A stretch of 36,722 bases of DNA from Bryobacteraceae bacterium CoA2 C42. Lineage in GTDB: Bacteria; Acidobacteriota; Terriglobia; Bryobacterales; Bryobacteraceae. The stretch is taken from assembly GCA_019931245.1 (NCBI GenBank), contig JAINDL010000089.1, positions 1 through 36,722 of the forward strand, given 5' to 3'. A program made the translations under genes and the position numbers. Under the pieces are notes generated by a model that saw nothing but the letters and a program-made list of their open reading frames with translations, was not told the origin of the DNA and searched no databases. Shown one piece after another: positions 1 to 7,520 of this stretch. Each line of letters opens with the position of its first letter. The stretch's first letter is position 1.

Positions 1-2
1 AA

Positions 3-218
3 ATGCAGCCCGACCAGTCGGAGCCTCCCTCCACCATGCTGGTCGACGAGGCCGTCCAGCATGCCGCTCGCGCCCAGAGCGAACCCAGCTACCAGGCGCC
101 CGAATGGGTCGATAAGCTGCTCAATAACAATGAGATAGTCGAACTCGTCGCCCGTCGCGACAATCGAAAAGTAGTCAACGGCCGGCTCGAAATCCCGCAG
201 TTGCCGCGCGCCGCCTGA
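3..218 (+). CDS. Small hypothetical protein, possibly 5'-truncated by the window edge
   Basis: A 71-codon frame opens with ATG at base 3, so an upstream extension beyond the window cannot be excluded. The protein is soluble and acidic in its first half. It ends in a patch containing VNGRLEIPQLP, which recurs in degenerate form about 2.3 kb downstream (2443-2655). That recurrence is the best evidence the frame is or was coding. I do not recognise a family and see no signal peptide, membrane segment or metal motif. The next gene is on the opposite strand and converges on it, with a 620-bp gap between them. Confidence 0.45.
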   Translation: MQPDQSEPPSTMLVDEAVQHAARAQSEPSYQAPEWVDKLLNNNEIVELVARRDNRKVVNGRLEIPQLPRAA

Positions 219-839
219 GTCATGAATCGCCGGAGAGCCACCCCAGCGCGACCGCGTTTCCCCCTCATCCCCGGCAAAATCGTCGTCCGAACGACGCAAA
301 GCCCGCCGCCGAAGCGAGTCCGTTGTGCGCGTGTTCCTCAAAAGCCGAGCACCCTGGTCTGCTCAGGGCCAACACTGAGAAGTAACGGGGCGCGAGCGAG
401 GTGTTAGACGCAAAGAAGCGCGAGCAGCGGAAGTAGGCCGTCCTAGCATTGGTGCCTTTGAACCCGATCAAAAGCTTGGTCCCAGGTTCCGAGCGCAATA
501 CCTTGGTTACAGCAGTGGCACTGCCGCTCCCTGATTCCGTTTAAAAGAGTGCCCTTTCTCTTTTCGCGACTCGGCCCTGCTCGTGCTTGCCTGTTCGTTG
601 CCCTGTTCGTTGCCCTGTTCGTTGAAAGACCCGCTCGCCCACCAACAGGCTTCCAGAGTCTTGAGGAGTGGTGCGCCCCAAAAACGCCAAGACGCTAACT
701 TTCCGCCAAACGCACCACGCCAATATCCCCAAGTCGTTGAATACAAACTACGTAGGCTGTGGTTCCTGAAAAGCCCGTCCGCTCACCCGTTTATGCGATT
801 GCCGCCTCCGGTAATCGGCTTCCGCGCCCCCCCGCGGCT
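219..839. other. Gene-poor interval between convergent genes
   Basis: No convincing gene was found in these roughly 620 bases. The open frames here on both strands are short, rich in Arg/Pro/Ser and lack start-site signals. The interval contains a 12-bp tandem repeat (589-624) and a small inverted repeat, GCAGTG-G-CACTGC, at 512-524. No tRNA T-loop or other recognisable RNA was seen. Confidence 0.5.
589..624. repeat. 12-bp tandem repeat, three copies
   Basis: The unit CCCTGTTCGTTG is present exactly at 601-612 and 613-624. A one-mismatch copy, GCCTGTTCGTTG, lies at 589-600. It sits in the intergenic interval, and no function is apparent. The unit length is divisible by three, but no supported gene covers it. 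Confidence 0.85.
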
Positions 840-1943
840 TCACTCCACCACCACGTCCCGCACCTTGGTCCATCGCGCCCGCCCCGCCGGACCCTCTACC
901 TCCAGCGTCACCACATACTCCCCCGCCTTCCCGTACACGTGCACCGGATGCGCCTCCTCCGACGTCTCGCCGTCTCCAAAACTCCACCACCGCCGCGTCA
1001 CCCGCCCCACGGACCGGTCCTCAAACGCCACCGCCCGGCGCCCGGCGTCCAGTATCCGGAAGCTCCACCGCGCGGCCAACTGTGGCCGCCACTCCGGCTC
1101 CAACTCCATCAGCCGGAACGCCACTAGTTGCGAGGCATCCCCGTACATCATCGTCTCGTGGGACAGATTCCAAAACCCGTCGTACTCCGCCGCGGCATCG
1201 TTGTCGTAGTCCAGCACCGCCCACGACATCCCGATTACCCGGTTCTCCCGCAGGTCCGAAACCACGGCCCGCCCCGGCCCCTCGGCCGGCGCGTAGTCGA
1301 AGGGGGTGATCCAGAACTCCAACGTCAACTTCCCGCCCTCGCCGTGCTCGAAGTGGTAGTCATACGCCGCGTTGGCCCACGGCAGCTCTTTGATCCAGGG
1401 CTGCGGCCCCCACACGAACGCCCAGTCGCGGTCCGGGGCCGGGGTGAAGATGTGGTAGTTTTGCGCGTGCACCCCGTGGAAGGACCGAAACGCCTCCCCT
1501 GGGCTCATGCGCCGGTCCGGATGGAGCGCGGCGATCAGCGGCCCACCCGACCGGTCGCCGTCCACGACCAGTTCGAAGATATCGTTATGCCGGTCCCCGC
1601 GCCGGAAGTCCCAGTAATCATCCGTCGCCTCGTAGAGAAAGTAGAGCCGGTTGAGCCCCTTCACCCATCCGACCGTGACGCTCACATCCAGGTCTTTCCG
1701 GTCGTACGCAAATCCGATCCCCCGCACGGTCTCTTTCAGTTGATCCATTCCAACGGCGTAGGAAGCGGGAACGATCGCCCAGTCCTCCCCTTTGCCGTCA
1801 ATGCGAGGGATCCGGTCGGCGGGAAACTGAAAGATCTTATACTCGACCCCGGCCCGCGCCTGGCCCCACGCCACTCCAATCCCCGCACCAACGCCCATAA
1901 CGAGCCCGCTCAACCCAACAAAACCCGTCCGGAACCACCGCAT
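840..1943 (-). CDS. Exported protein with N-terminal CBM9/DOMON-like region and C-terminal PKD domain
   Basis: The 367-aa protein begins with a basic-hydrophobic signal peptide (about residues 1-28, ending near AWGQA). Residues about 35-260 open with FPADRIPRIDGKGEDW. That resembles the start of carbohydrate-binding family 9-like (DOMON-type) beta-sandwiches found in exported proteins, which is a tentative match. The last roughly 75 residues are a PKD domain, recognised by WWSFGDGE followed by HVYGKAGEYVVTL. The start ATG at 1943-1941 lies downstream of a GGGAGG purine run on the minus strand. PKD proteins of this sort usually bind polysaccharide or protein outside the cell. The substrate cannot be told here. 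It is a single gene with no operon partner in the window. Confidence 0.8.
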   Translation of the reverse strand: MRWFRTGFVGLSGLVMGVGAGIGVAWGQARAGVEYKIFQFPADRIPRIDGKGEDWAIVPASYAVGMDQLKETVRGIGFAYDRKDLDVSVTVGWVKGLNRLYFLYEATDDYWDFRRGDRHNDIFELVVDGDRSGGPLIAALHPDRRMSPGEAFRSFHGVHAQNYHIFTPAPDRDWAFVWGPQPWIKELPWANAAYDYHFEHGEGGKLTLEFWITPFDYAPAEGPGRAVVSDLRENRVIGMSWAVLDYDNDAAAEYDGFWNLSHETMMYGDASQLVAFRLMELEPEWRPQLAARWSFRILDAGRRAVAFEDRSVGRVTRRWWSFGDGETSEEAHPVHVYGKAGEYVVTLEVEGPAGRARWTKVRDVVVE

Positions 1944-2239
1944 CGCGCTTCCAACCTCCCATCCGCCGCGCCACGCGCGGAAGCAATACGAACCATCTTC
2001 TCAGACCTGCCGGCCCCCGGCTTACTCGCCCCCGATCGGTCTTCGGCGGGTTGCCAACCCGGTCCCGGCTGGGGCCGAGGCGTTCACGCCGGCTTCGGGA
2101 AGATTTCCCCCCGTAGTCCGATCATTTCATTGCCACTACCCCCGCCGTCAGTTCCGGATCACGCCTGTTTCTCTTGCCCCTGGTGCTACCCTGCTACTGC
2201 AATTGTTGCCGGCGTCAGTCGATCGATTCGAGACAGCAA

Positions 2240-2263
2240 AACGCCCACCGCGCGGTGGGCGTT
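2240..2263 (-). terminator. Perfect 24-bp palindrome; terminator-like on the minus strand
   Basis: The two 12-base arms, AACGCCCACCGC and GCGGTGGGCGTT, are exact reverse complements with no spacer. Read on the minus strand the right arm runs into TTTTGC, a short U-tract, which suits a weak intrinsic terminator. No gene on the minus strand obviously ends here. A dyad operator for a dimeric regulator is the main alternative. Confidence 0.45.
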
Positions 2264-2442
2264 GTCCGCTCGCAACGCAACCAACGTAGCGCCCCCCCAA
2301 ACCCAGCCATCAAAATCAACCAGCTCGCTCCTCTCCAAAGCCTCGGGCGCCATGCATGCGTTGTCCCGGCCCTCGCTCCGGCGCTCGGCCTCTCGACCCG
2401 CAAAAAAGATAACCCAGCTTCCAGACGACCGCATTCGCCTAG

Positions 2443-2655
2443 ATCCGTCTGAATGACAGGGACTTAGCCGCCAGAGTCGACACCCGCGAAGACCGCGGCC
2501 TGGTCAACGGACTCATCGAAATCCCGCCGCTGCCGGACGCCGCCTTACCGAAGACAGCTCCACGGAAACGCGGTCTGCCCCGGCGGAACCAGCCCGGCGG
2601 TTGGCCCGTCCCTCCCGCAGGGAAAATTCGCCTCTTCCCGGGGGCCTTGGCCTAA
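2443..2655 (+). pseudogene. Degenerate fragment related to the small protein at 3-218
   Basis: The frame between stop codons at 2440-2442 and 2653-2655 has no usable start codon. It encodes VNGLIEIPPLPDAA, close to VNGRLEIPQLPRAA at the end of the 71-aa protein. At DNA level, 37 of 48 aligned bases match between 2500-2547 and the end of the first gene. The preceding residues (an LAAR-type segment followed by a charged stretch) also resemble it, but the upstream half is gone and the stop codon has been read through. This looks like a decayed duplicate or the trace of a family dispersed in the genome. Confidence 0.5.
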
Positions 2656-2703
2656 GGTTTTCGCGGCTACTGGCCGATCACTCAATATGCCTAGGCGGAC
2701 CGT

Positions 2704-4323
2704 ATGATAAACCCTTCGGAAACATCCTCACCCGCTCAGCCCGGCAAGGGCCTCCGCTGGTCGCCCTCCCTGGCCGACTTCCTCTTCCTATCCCTCATCG
2801 TCTGGCTCTTCCTCGCCGGGCCGAACGGGTGGATTGGCCTTCTTTCCGATGGTGATACCGGTTGGCATATCCGCGTCGGCGATTGGATCCGCGCCAACGG
2901 AAGCGTCCCGCAAACCGATCTGTTCTCGTTCTCCAAGCCCGGCGCCCCCTGGTTCGCCTGGGAATGGCTCTCGGAACTCCTCTTTTCGTATCTTCACAGC
3001 TGGGCCGGCCTCAAAGGCGTGGTCCTCTTCTGCGGCATGCTGATCCCGGCCTACCTCCTGGTCCTGTTCCGCCACATGCTCTGGCGCGGTGCCACCAGCC
3101 TCCTGGCCCTGCTGATCATCCTGCTCATCAGCGGCAGTTCCGCCATCCACTATCTGGCCCGGCCCCATCTGTTCACTCTGCTCTTTCTCTCCATCGCCCT
3201 GTGGATCCTCGATGTCGATCAGCAGCGCCCTTCTCGCCGGGTCTGGAGCCTTGTCCCGCTCACCCTCCTCTGGGCCAACCTGCATGGCGGCTTCCTCGCT
3301 CTCATCGCCTGCCTTGGCGCCATCGCCCTCGGCCGCCTACTCAACGGCGAACGGGGCTCGGCCCTCCGCTACTCCGCCGTTGCCGCCGCCTGCCTCGCCG
3401 CCAGTGTCGTTAACCCCTACGGAATCCAACTTCACATTCACATCTCCCAGTACCTCCGCTCCGACTGGATCAAAAACGTTGTCGATGAGTTCCAATCGCC
3501 CCGCTTCCGCACCGAGTCCATGCTCTTCTATGAGATCCTCCTGCTCGCCGGGGCCGCCGCCTGCGTCGGCCTCGCCCGCAAAGGCCGTTGGAGCGACGTC
3601 CTCCTCATCCTCCTCTGGGCTCATCTCTCGCTCGGCGCCGTCCGCCACGTCCCGGTCTTCCTCCTCGTCGCCGCGCCCCGCATCGCCGCGCAGTTCTCGG
3701 AATGGTGGCGGGCCCTCGTCGATTCCACAGCGCGCCGCTCGCTGCTCCGGACCTTCGACGAACTCTCCTCCGACCTCATAGCCCGCTTCTCTTGGAACTC
3801 GGTCTGGCTCGCCCTGCCCGTGCTCCTGCTCATCTTCCTCGATAAGCCCATCAACTGGCCCCGCCAGTTCCCGGAAAGCCGCTTCCCCATCACCTTCATC
3901 GAAAAAAACGCCGCCACCCTCACCGGTCGCCGCCTCTTCGCCTCAGATGAGTGGGGCGATTACCTCCTCTACCGCTTCCCGCTCACCCAACGCGTCTTCT
4001 TCGACGGCCGCAGCGACTTCTTCGGCCCTGAAATCGGCCAGGACTACATCGCCCTCATGAACGGCGCCCCCGAATGGGCCGCCATCATGGACAAATACCG
4101 CCTCGACAGCGCCCTCCTGCCCGTCTCCTGGCCTCTCTATGCTCACCTCAAAAAGGACGGCAACTGGCAACTCGTCGCCGCCGACAAGGAAACCGCCCTG
4201 TTGACCCGCAAACCGCTCGCCGTTGCTACCACCTCCCAGGACCGCGGTCCTAAGGAATTAACAGCAGTTGGACTAATGAAACCCGGAGTTTCTGCCGAAA
4301 CCTCTAGGGAGAAGCTACGGTAA
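2704..4323 (+). CDS. Polytopic membrane protein, GT-C glycosyltransferase-like, first gene of the Tad block
   Basis: The 539-aa protein has about ten hydrophobic segments between residues 24 and 385, then a soluble C-terminal region of about 150 residues. Just after the first segment is an acidic motif, SDGDTGWHIRVGDW (about residues 48-61), containing D49-G-D51. GT-C enzymes, which move sugars from lipid-phosphate carriers, commonly have an acidic motif in this first extracytoplasmic loop. The assignment is by architecture only. The stop codon overlaps the next start (TAATG), so it is probably co-translated with the Tad genes. A role in glycosylating the pilus or its cargo is an inference. 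A non-enzymatic membrane protein is possible. Confidence 0.65.
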   Translation: MINPSETSSPAQPGKGLRWSPSLADFLFLSLIVWLFLAGPNGWIGLLSDGDTGWHIRVGDWIRANGSVPQTDLFSFSKPGAPWFAWEWLSELLFSYLHSWAGLKGVVLFCGMLIPAYLLVLFRHMLWRGATSLLALLIILLISGSSAIHYLARPHLFTLLFLSIALWILDVDQQRPSRRVWSLVPLTLLWANLHGGFLALIACLGAIALGRLLNGERGSALRYSAVAAACLAASVVNPYGIQLHIHISQYLRSDWIKNVVDEFQSPRFRTESMLFYEILLLAGAAACVGLARKGRWSDVLLILLWAHLSLGAVRHVPVFLLVAAPRIAAQFSEWWRALVDSTARRSLLRTFDELSSDLIARFSWNSVWLALPVLLLIFLDKPINWPRQFPESRFPITFIEKNAATLTGRRLFASDEWGDYLLYRFPLTQRVFFDGRSDFFGPEIGQDYIALMNGAPEWAAIMDKYRLDSALLPVSWPLYAHLKKDGNWQLVAADKETALLTRKPLAVATTSQDRGPKELTAVGLMKPGVSAETSREKLR

Positions 4324-4547
4324 TGCCTTCCTGGCCCAAAAAACAGCAATCTTCGCCACCCGAATCGCCCGAGCCGCCTGTCCAGCCATCCGCCTGGCAA
4401 CTCCCCGGCGGTCAGAGTCTTGCTGAGTTCGCTATGCGTTCCGGCATTGTCGCTCCAAAACTCCTCAGCACGCCTCGCCGCTCCTCTGCCCGCCGCCCGG
4501 CCAATTCCGCGCCGGCCTCCGGAAAAGCAAAGGAGGATGTCGCGTGA
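4323..4547 (+). CDS. 74-aa protein with TadE-like GQSLAEFA motif but no membrane helix
   Basis: The start ATG overlaps the preceding stop by one base, and AGGGAGA lies upstream at a suitable distance. The stop overlaps the GTG start of cpaA. It is therefore very likely translated as part of the operon. Residues 1-24 are Pro/Ser/Gln-rich. Residues 27-38 read LPGGQSLAEFAM, which matches the processing site seen in TadE/TadF pseudopilins: Gly, then a mature N-terminus with Glu at +5. The hydrophobic helix that should follow is absent. The rest is basic and Ala/Pro/Ser-rich. It could be a decayed pseudopilin, a soluble substrate mimic or adaptor, or a chance match. The function is unknown. Confidence 0.7.
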   Translation: MPSWPKKQQSSPPESPEPPVQPSAWQLPGGQSLAEFAMRSGIVAPKLLSTPRRSSARRPANSAPASGKAKEDVA

Positions 4548-5002
4548 TCTCACTCCAGGAGGGACTCACTCTCGGGTTCGGCGCCGCCGCCGTCGTCGAA
4601 GATCTGCGCTCTCGCACCATCTCTAACTGGACCACCGTCGGTGCCATGGCCGCCGGCATCGTATACCACGCTGCCACCAGCGGATGGACCGGCCTCGTCT
4701 CCTCGCTCCTCGGCCTCCTCGTCGGCTTCTGCGCCTTTCTCGTCTTCTATCTCAAGGGCGGTATGGGCGGCGGCGACATCAAATTGATGGCCGGTCTCGG
4801 CTCACTCCTCGGAGGCGCCGCCGCCTCGGGAATGGCCGCTCTGTTCGCTGCCGGCGTCGGCGGTCTTCTCGCCTGTGCCGTTCTGGCGTTTCGCTGGCTG
4901 CGGGCTTTCATACGGCGCCCGAAAACCCCCGAATCGCCTTTTATTCCCTATGCGCCGGCCATCACGGCCGGTGCTTGGCTCACACTCCTTGCGGGTTCCT
5001 AG
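4544..5002 (+). CDS. cpaA: Prepilin peptidase, A24 family (CpaA/TadV type)
   Basis: This 152-aa integral membrane aspartyl protease should cleave leader peptides of Flp pilin and TadE/F-type pseudopilins at the inner membrane. Both catalytic aspartates are visible: D20 in VVEDLRSRTISN and D78 in GGMGGGDIKLMAGLG, the conserved GxGD motif. The protein is short, with only the catalytic membrane core and no N-terminal methyltransferase domain, as is usual for CpaA/TadV. The GTG start is chosen because AGGAGG (4531-4536) sits seven bases upstream. The start overlaps the previous stop. Confidence 0.93.
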   Translation: MISLQEGLTLGFGAAAVVEDLRSRTISNWTTVGAMAAGIVYHAATSGWTGLVSSLLGLLVGFCAFLVFYLKGGMGGGDIKLMAGLGSLLGGAAASGMAALFAAGVGGLLACAVLAFRWLRAFIRRPKTPESPFIPYAPAITAGAWLTLLAGS

Positions 5003-5075
5003 AACTCGCTCGACGTTCTCTCTACCGTCCGGTCAACCCGGGCCTACTGTAAGTTTTGATTGAAAGGGCAAACTC

Positions 5076-6029
5076 ATGGATCGTAGATTCCTACTCGTAC
5101 TCGGCGTCAGCCTCGTGTTCGCACTCGTCGTCTCCGGCATTTTCTATCAGATGACGATGCGCGCCAGCACAACCGCCCCGACCGTTGCTCGAGTCGAGGA
5201 GAAGGATGTCGTCGTCGCCGCCAAGCCCCTCACCGTCGGCGCCACGATCAAGCCCGGTGATGTGAAAATCGCCAAGGTCACCGCCTCGCAGTTCCCGCGC
5301 GGCGCTTTCTCCACGGTCGAAGAGGTGATGGATCGCCCCCTCACCAGCAACATCCTGCTAGATGAACCAATTCAGGAAGGTCGGCTTGCCGCCCGCGGTA
5401 GCGGTCTAGGCATCGCACCGATTATCCCGGTCGGCATGCGCGCCGTCTCCGTCCGCGTCACCGAAGTCGTCGGCGTTGCCGGATTCGTGCTGCCCGGCAT
5501 GCGCGTCGATATCCTGCTCACTGGCAAACCTCCGGACTCCTTCGACGTTGTCACCACCACCGTCCTGCAGAACATCACGGTCCTCTCCGCCGGGCAAACC
5601 TATCAGCCCGATGCGAAAGGCCAGGCGATCAATGCCAGCACTGTAACCCTGCTCGTCTCACCCGACCAGGCCGAAACGCTGACCCTCGCCAGCCAGGAAG
5701 GACGGATTCAACTCGTCTTGCGCAACGGCAGCGATCACAACATCGAAAAACCCCCGGGCCGCGAAGTCCGCCAACTGTTCGGTGCGCGGCGCTCATCCGG
5801 CTCCACGCCTCCGGTCGGTGGTCCTCCGCACGACGGAACTCCGCAGGATGGCGATGCAGAAGGACAGTCGCCCTTCCGCGTGCCCCGTCCGCGGCCCACC
5901 GTCATTCCCGCCGGCCTCGAAGCCACCGCGCCTCCGCCGCCGGCCGCCGCGCCGCCCCCACCCGACGAGATCGTTAGCTTCCGCGGGACCGTGCGCACGG
6001 TCGAAGTGGTTACGAACCGCAAGAACTGA
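5076..6029 (+). CDS. cpaB: Flp pilus assembly protein CpaB/RcpC, SAF domain
   Basis: The 317-aa protein has an N-terminal signal-anchor (about residues 5-24). An SAF-like domain follows (about 45-105), starting VVVAAKPLTVGATIKPGDV, and then the RcpC/CpaB region containing IPVGMRAVSVRVTEVVGVAGFVLPG-type sequence (about 115-190). The tail is Pro-rich. CpaB is a periplasmic component that helps the secretin assemble and function. AAGGG lies upstream of the ATG. The gene lies 73 bases after cpaA and 17 bases before cpaC, as expected in a Tad operon. Confidence 0.92.
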   Translation: MDRRFLLVLGVSLVFALVVSGIFYQMTMRASTTAPTVARVEEKDVVVAAKPLTVGATIKPGDVKIAKVTASQFPRGAFSTVEEVMDRPLTSNILLDEPIQEGRLAARGSGLGIAPIIPVGMRAVSVRVTEVVGVAGFVLPGMRVDILLTGKPPDSFDVVTTTVLQNITVLSAGQTYQPDAKGQAINASTVTLLVSPDQAETLTLASQEGRIQLVLRNGSDHNIEKPPGREVRQLFGARRSSGSTPPVGGPPHDGTPQDGDAEGQSPFRVPRPRPTVIPAGLEATAPPPPAAAPPPPDEIVSFRGTVRTVEVVTNRKN

Positions 6030-6046
6030 ACGGAAGAGAATACTTT

Positions 6047-7504
6047 ATGACTACGCCGCCTGTAAACATCACTCCCACGGCCTGCCTGCTCCTATTCGTC
6101 AATCTCCTGGTCTCGGCCACCATCGCCGCGCCGGGCCTGCATGCCCAAACCATGCAGGAGCTGAAAATGATCGTCGGCCGCAGCGTCGTCGTCGACTATC
6201 CCGCCGATATCGGACGCATCTCGACAAGCAATCCGGAAACGGTCGATTACGTGGCCGTCACCACCCGAGAGATTCTCCTCCACGCCAAATCTCATGGCAA
6301 TGCCACTCTCATCGTCTGGTCCAAGTCCGGCCAGCGCGAGTTCTACAACATTACCGTCGAACATAACCTCGAACCCATTCGCCGCATTCTCAAAGCAACG
6401 TTTCCGAATGAGTCCATCGAAGTGCAATCCGCCCGTGACACCGTTACCCTCAATGGCATCGTCTCTGCCCAACCTGTCATCGACCGTGCACTCGCCGTTG
6501 CCACGCCACTCGCCAAGTCGGTTGTCAACAACCTCAAACTCGCCACGCCAAAGATCGAAAAGCAAATTCTGCTGCGCGTGAAGTTCGCGGAACTCAACCG
6601 CAACGTCGCCGACAGCTTCGGCGTAAACCTGCTCACCGCCGGCGCGGGCAACACCCTCGGAAGAATTGATCCGGGAGGCAATCCCGCGCCCAGCTTGACG
6701 TCAGTCGGCGGCGGTCCGGCTGCCTCCAGCGCCAACTCCCGATTCACGATCAGCGACGCCCTGAATATCTTTGCCTTCCGGGCCGATCTCAACATCGGCG
6801 CGTTTGTCAAAGCCTTGCAGAGCCAGGGACTTCTGCAAATCCTCGCCGAGCCGAACCTGACTACGGAAAATGGACAAGCCGCCAGCTTTCTTGTCGGCGG
6901 CGAATTCCCCGTCCCGGTTCTGCAGGGCGGCGCCAATGCCGGCGCCGTCACCGTACAGTTTCGCGAATTCGGCATTCGGCTCAATTTCAAACCACAGTTG
7001 ACGGAAAACAACACAATCAAAATGTACGTCAAGCCGGAAGTCAATACTCTCGACATTGCTAATGGCGTCACGATCTCGGGCTTTACAATCCCCGCACTGG
7101 CAACGCGCCGCATTGAAACGAATATCGAGCTAGGGCAGGGCCAAAGCTTCGTCATCGGCGGATTGATCGATGACCGGTTGACCAACAGCATCTCCCGGAT
7201 CCCCGGATTGAGTTCCGTTCCTCTGCTCGGCAATCTCTTTCGCAGTCGCACCGAGAACAAATCGAAAACAGAACTCATTGTTCTCGTAACACCCGAGGTG
7301 ACCTCCCCGCTTTCGGCTACTGATCCCAAGCCCGTGATTGACTTCCCGAAATCCTTTATTCCGCTTCCGCCAGCCCCCAAACAATCGGCGGCTCCAGGCA
7401 AGAGTGCTCCCGCCACCTCGGGAACCGCTGGCCCGAAGAACGACAAAAAGAAGGGCAACGGTTTGCGCAGGCTCTTGACGGGGGGACGCGGGAAAACATC
7501 CTAG
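6047..7504 (+). CDS. cpaC: Outer-membrane secretin CpaC/RcpA of the Tad system
   Basis: The 485-aa protein starts with a hydrophobic export signal ending near residues 30-35. An N-terminal secretin domain follows (about 40-105, with DIGRISTSNPETVDYVAV), then a BON-like segment (about 110-165). The C-terminal secretin domain runs from about 170 to 425 and includes VPVLQGG, the VQFREFGIRLNFKP strand, and GLSSVPLLGNLFR followed by TELIVLVTPEV, typical of secretin beta-barrel ends. A Lys/Pro-rich tail follows. It should form the multimeric outer-membrane channel. GGAAGAG precedes the start. It is flanked by cpaB and cpaE. Confidence 0.95.
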   Translation: MTTPPVNITPTACLLLFVNLLVSATIAAPGLHAQTMQELKMIVGRSVVVDYPADIGRISTSNPETVDYVAVTTREILLHAKSHGNATLIVWSKSGQREFYNITVEHNLEPIRRILKATFPNESIEVQSARDTVTLNGIVSAQPVIDRALAVATPLAKSVVNNLKLATPKIEKQILLRVKFAELNRNVADSFGVNLLTAGAGNTLGRIDPGGNPAPSLTSVGGGPAASSANSRFTISDALNIFAFRADLNIGAFVKALQSQGLLQILAEPNLTTENGQAASFLVGGEFPVPVLQGGANAGAVTVQFREFGIRLNFKPQLTENNTIKMYVKPEVNTLDIANGVTISGFTIPALATRRIETNIELGQGQSFVIGGLIDDRLTNSISRIPGLSSVPLLGNLFRSRTENKSKTELIVLVTPEVTSPLSATDPKPVIDFPKSFIPLPPAPKQSAAPGKSAPATSGTAGPKNDKKKGNGLRRLLTGGRGKTS

Positions 7505-7520
7505 GCTGACACGCCCGGCT

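Larger units (their letters stand above)
1944..2703. other. Long divergent intergenic region with gene remnant and palindrome
   Basis: These 760 bases separate the minus-strand PKD protein from the plus-strand Tad block. I see a perfect 24-bp palindrome (2240-2263) and a degenerate coding remnant (2443-2655), but no intact gene. Open frames running through here are Pro/Ser/Arg-rich extensions of shadows of the PKD gene. Any promoter of the Tad block should lie in the last few hundred bases, but I could not single out a convincing -35/-10 pair. Confidence 0.5.

Noticed and set aside
340-540. Possible tRNA or small RNA in the gene-poor interval
   Set aside because: No cloverleaf, T-loop consensus or convincing terminator was found, only short inverted repeats.
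1128-2456. 442-codon plus-strand frame
   Set aside because: It is antisense to the PKD gene and then Pro/Arg/Ser-rich in the intergenic region, with no ribosome site or domain.
3212-3781. 189-codon frame inside the GT-C-like gene, and similar long shadow frames throughout
   Set aside because: Ser/Pro/Ala-rich composition is the expected result of frame-shifted reading of C-ending codons in a high-GC genome.
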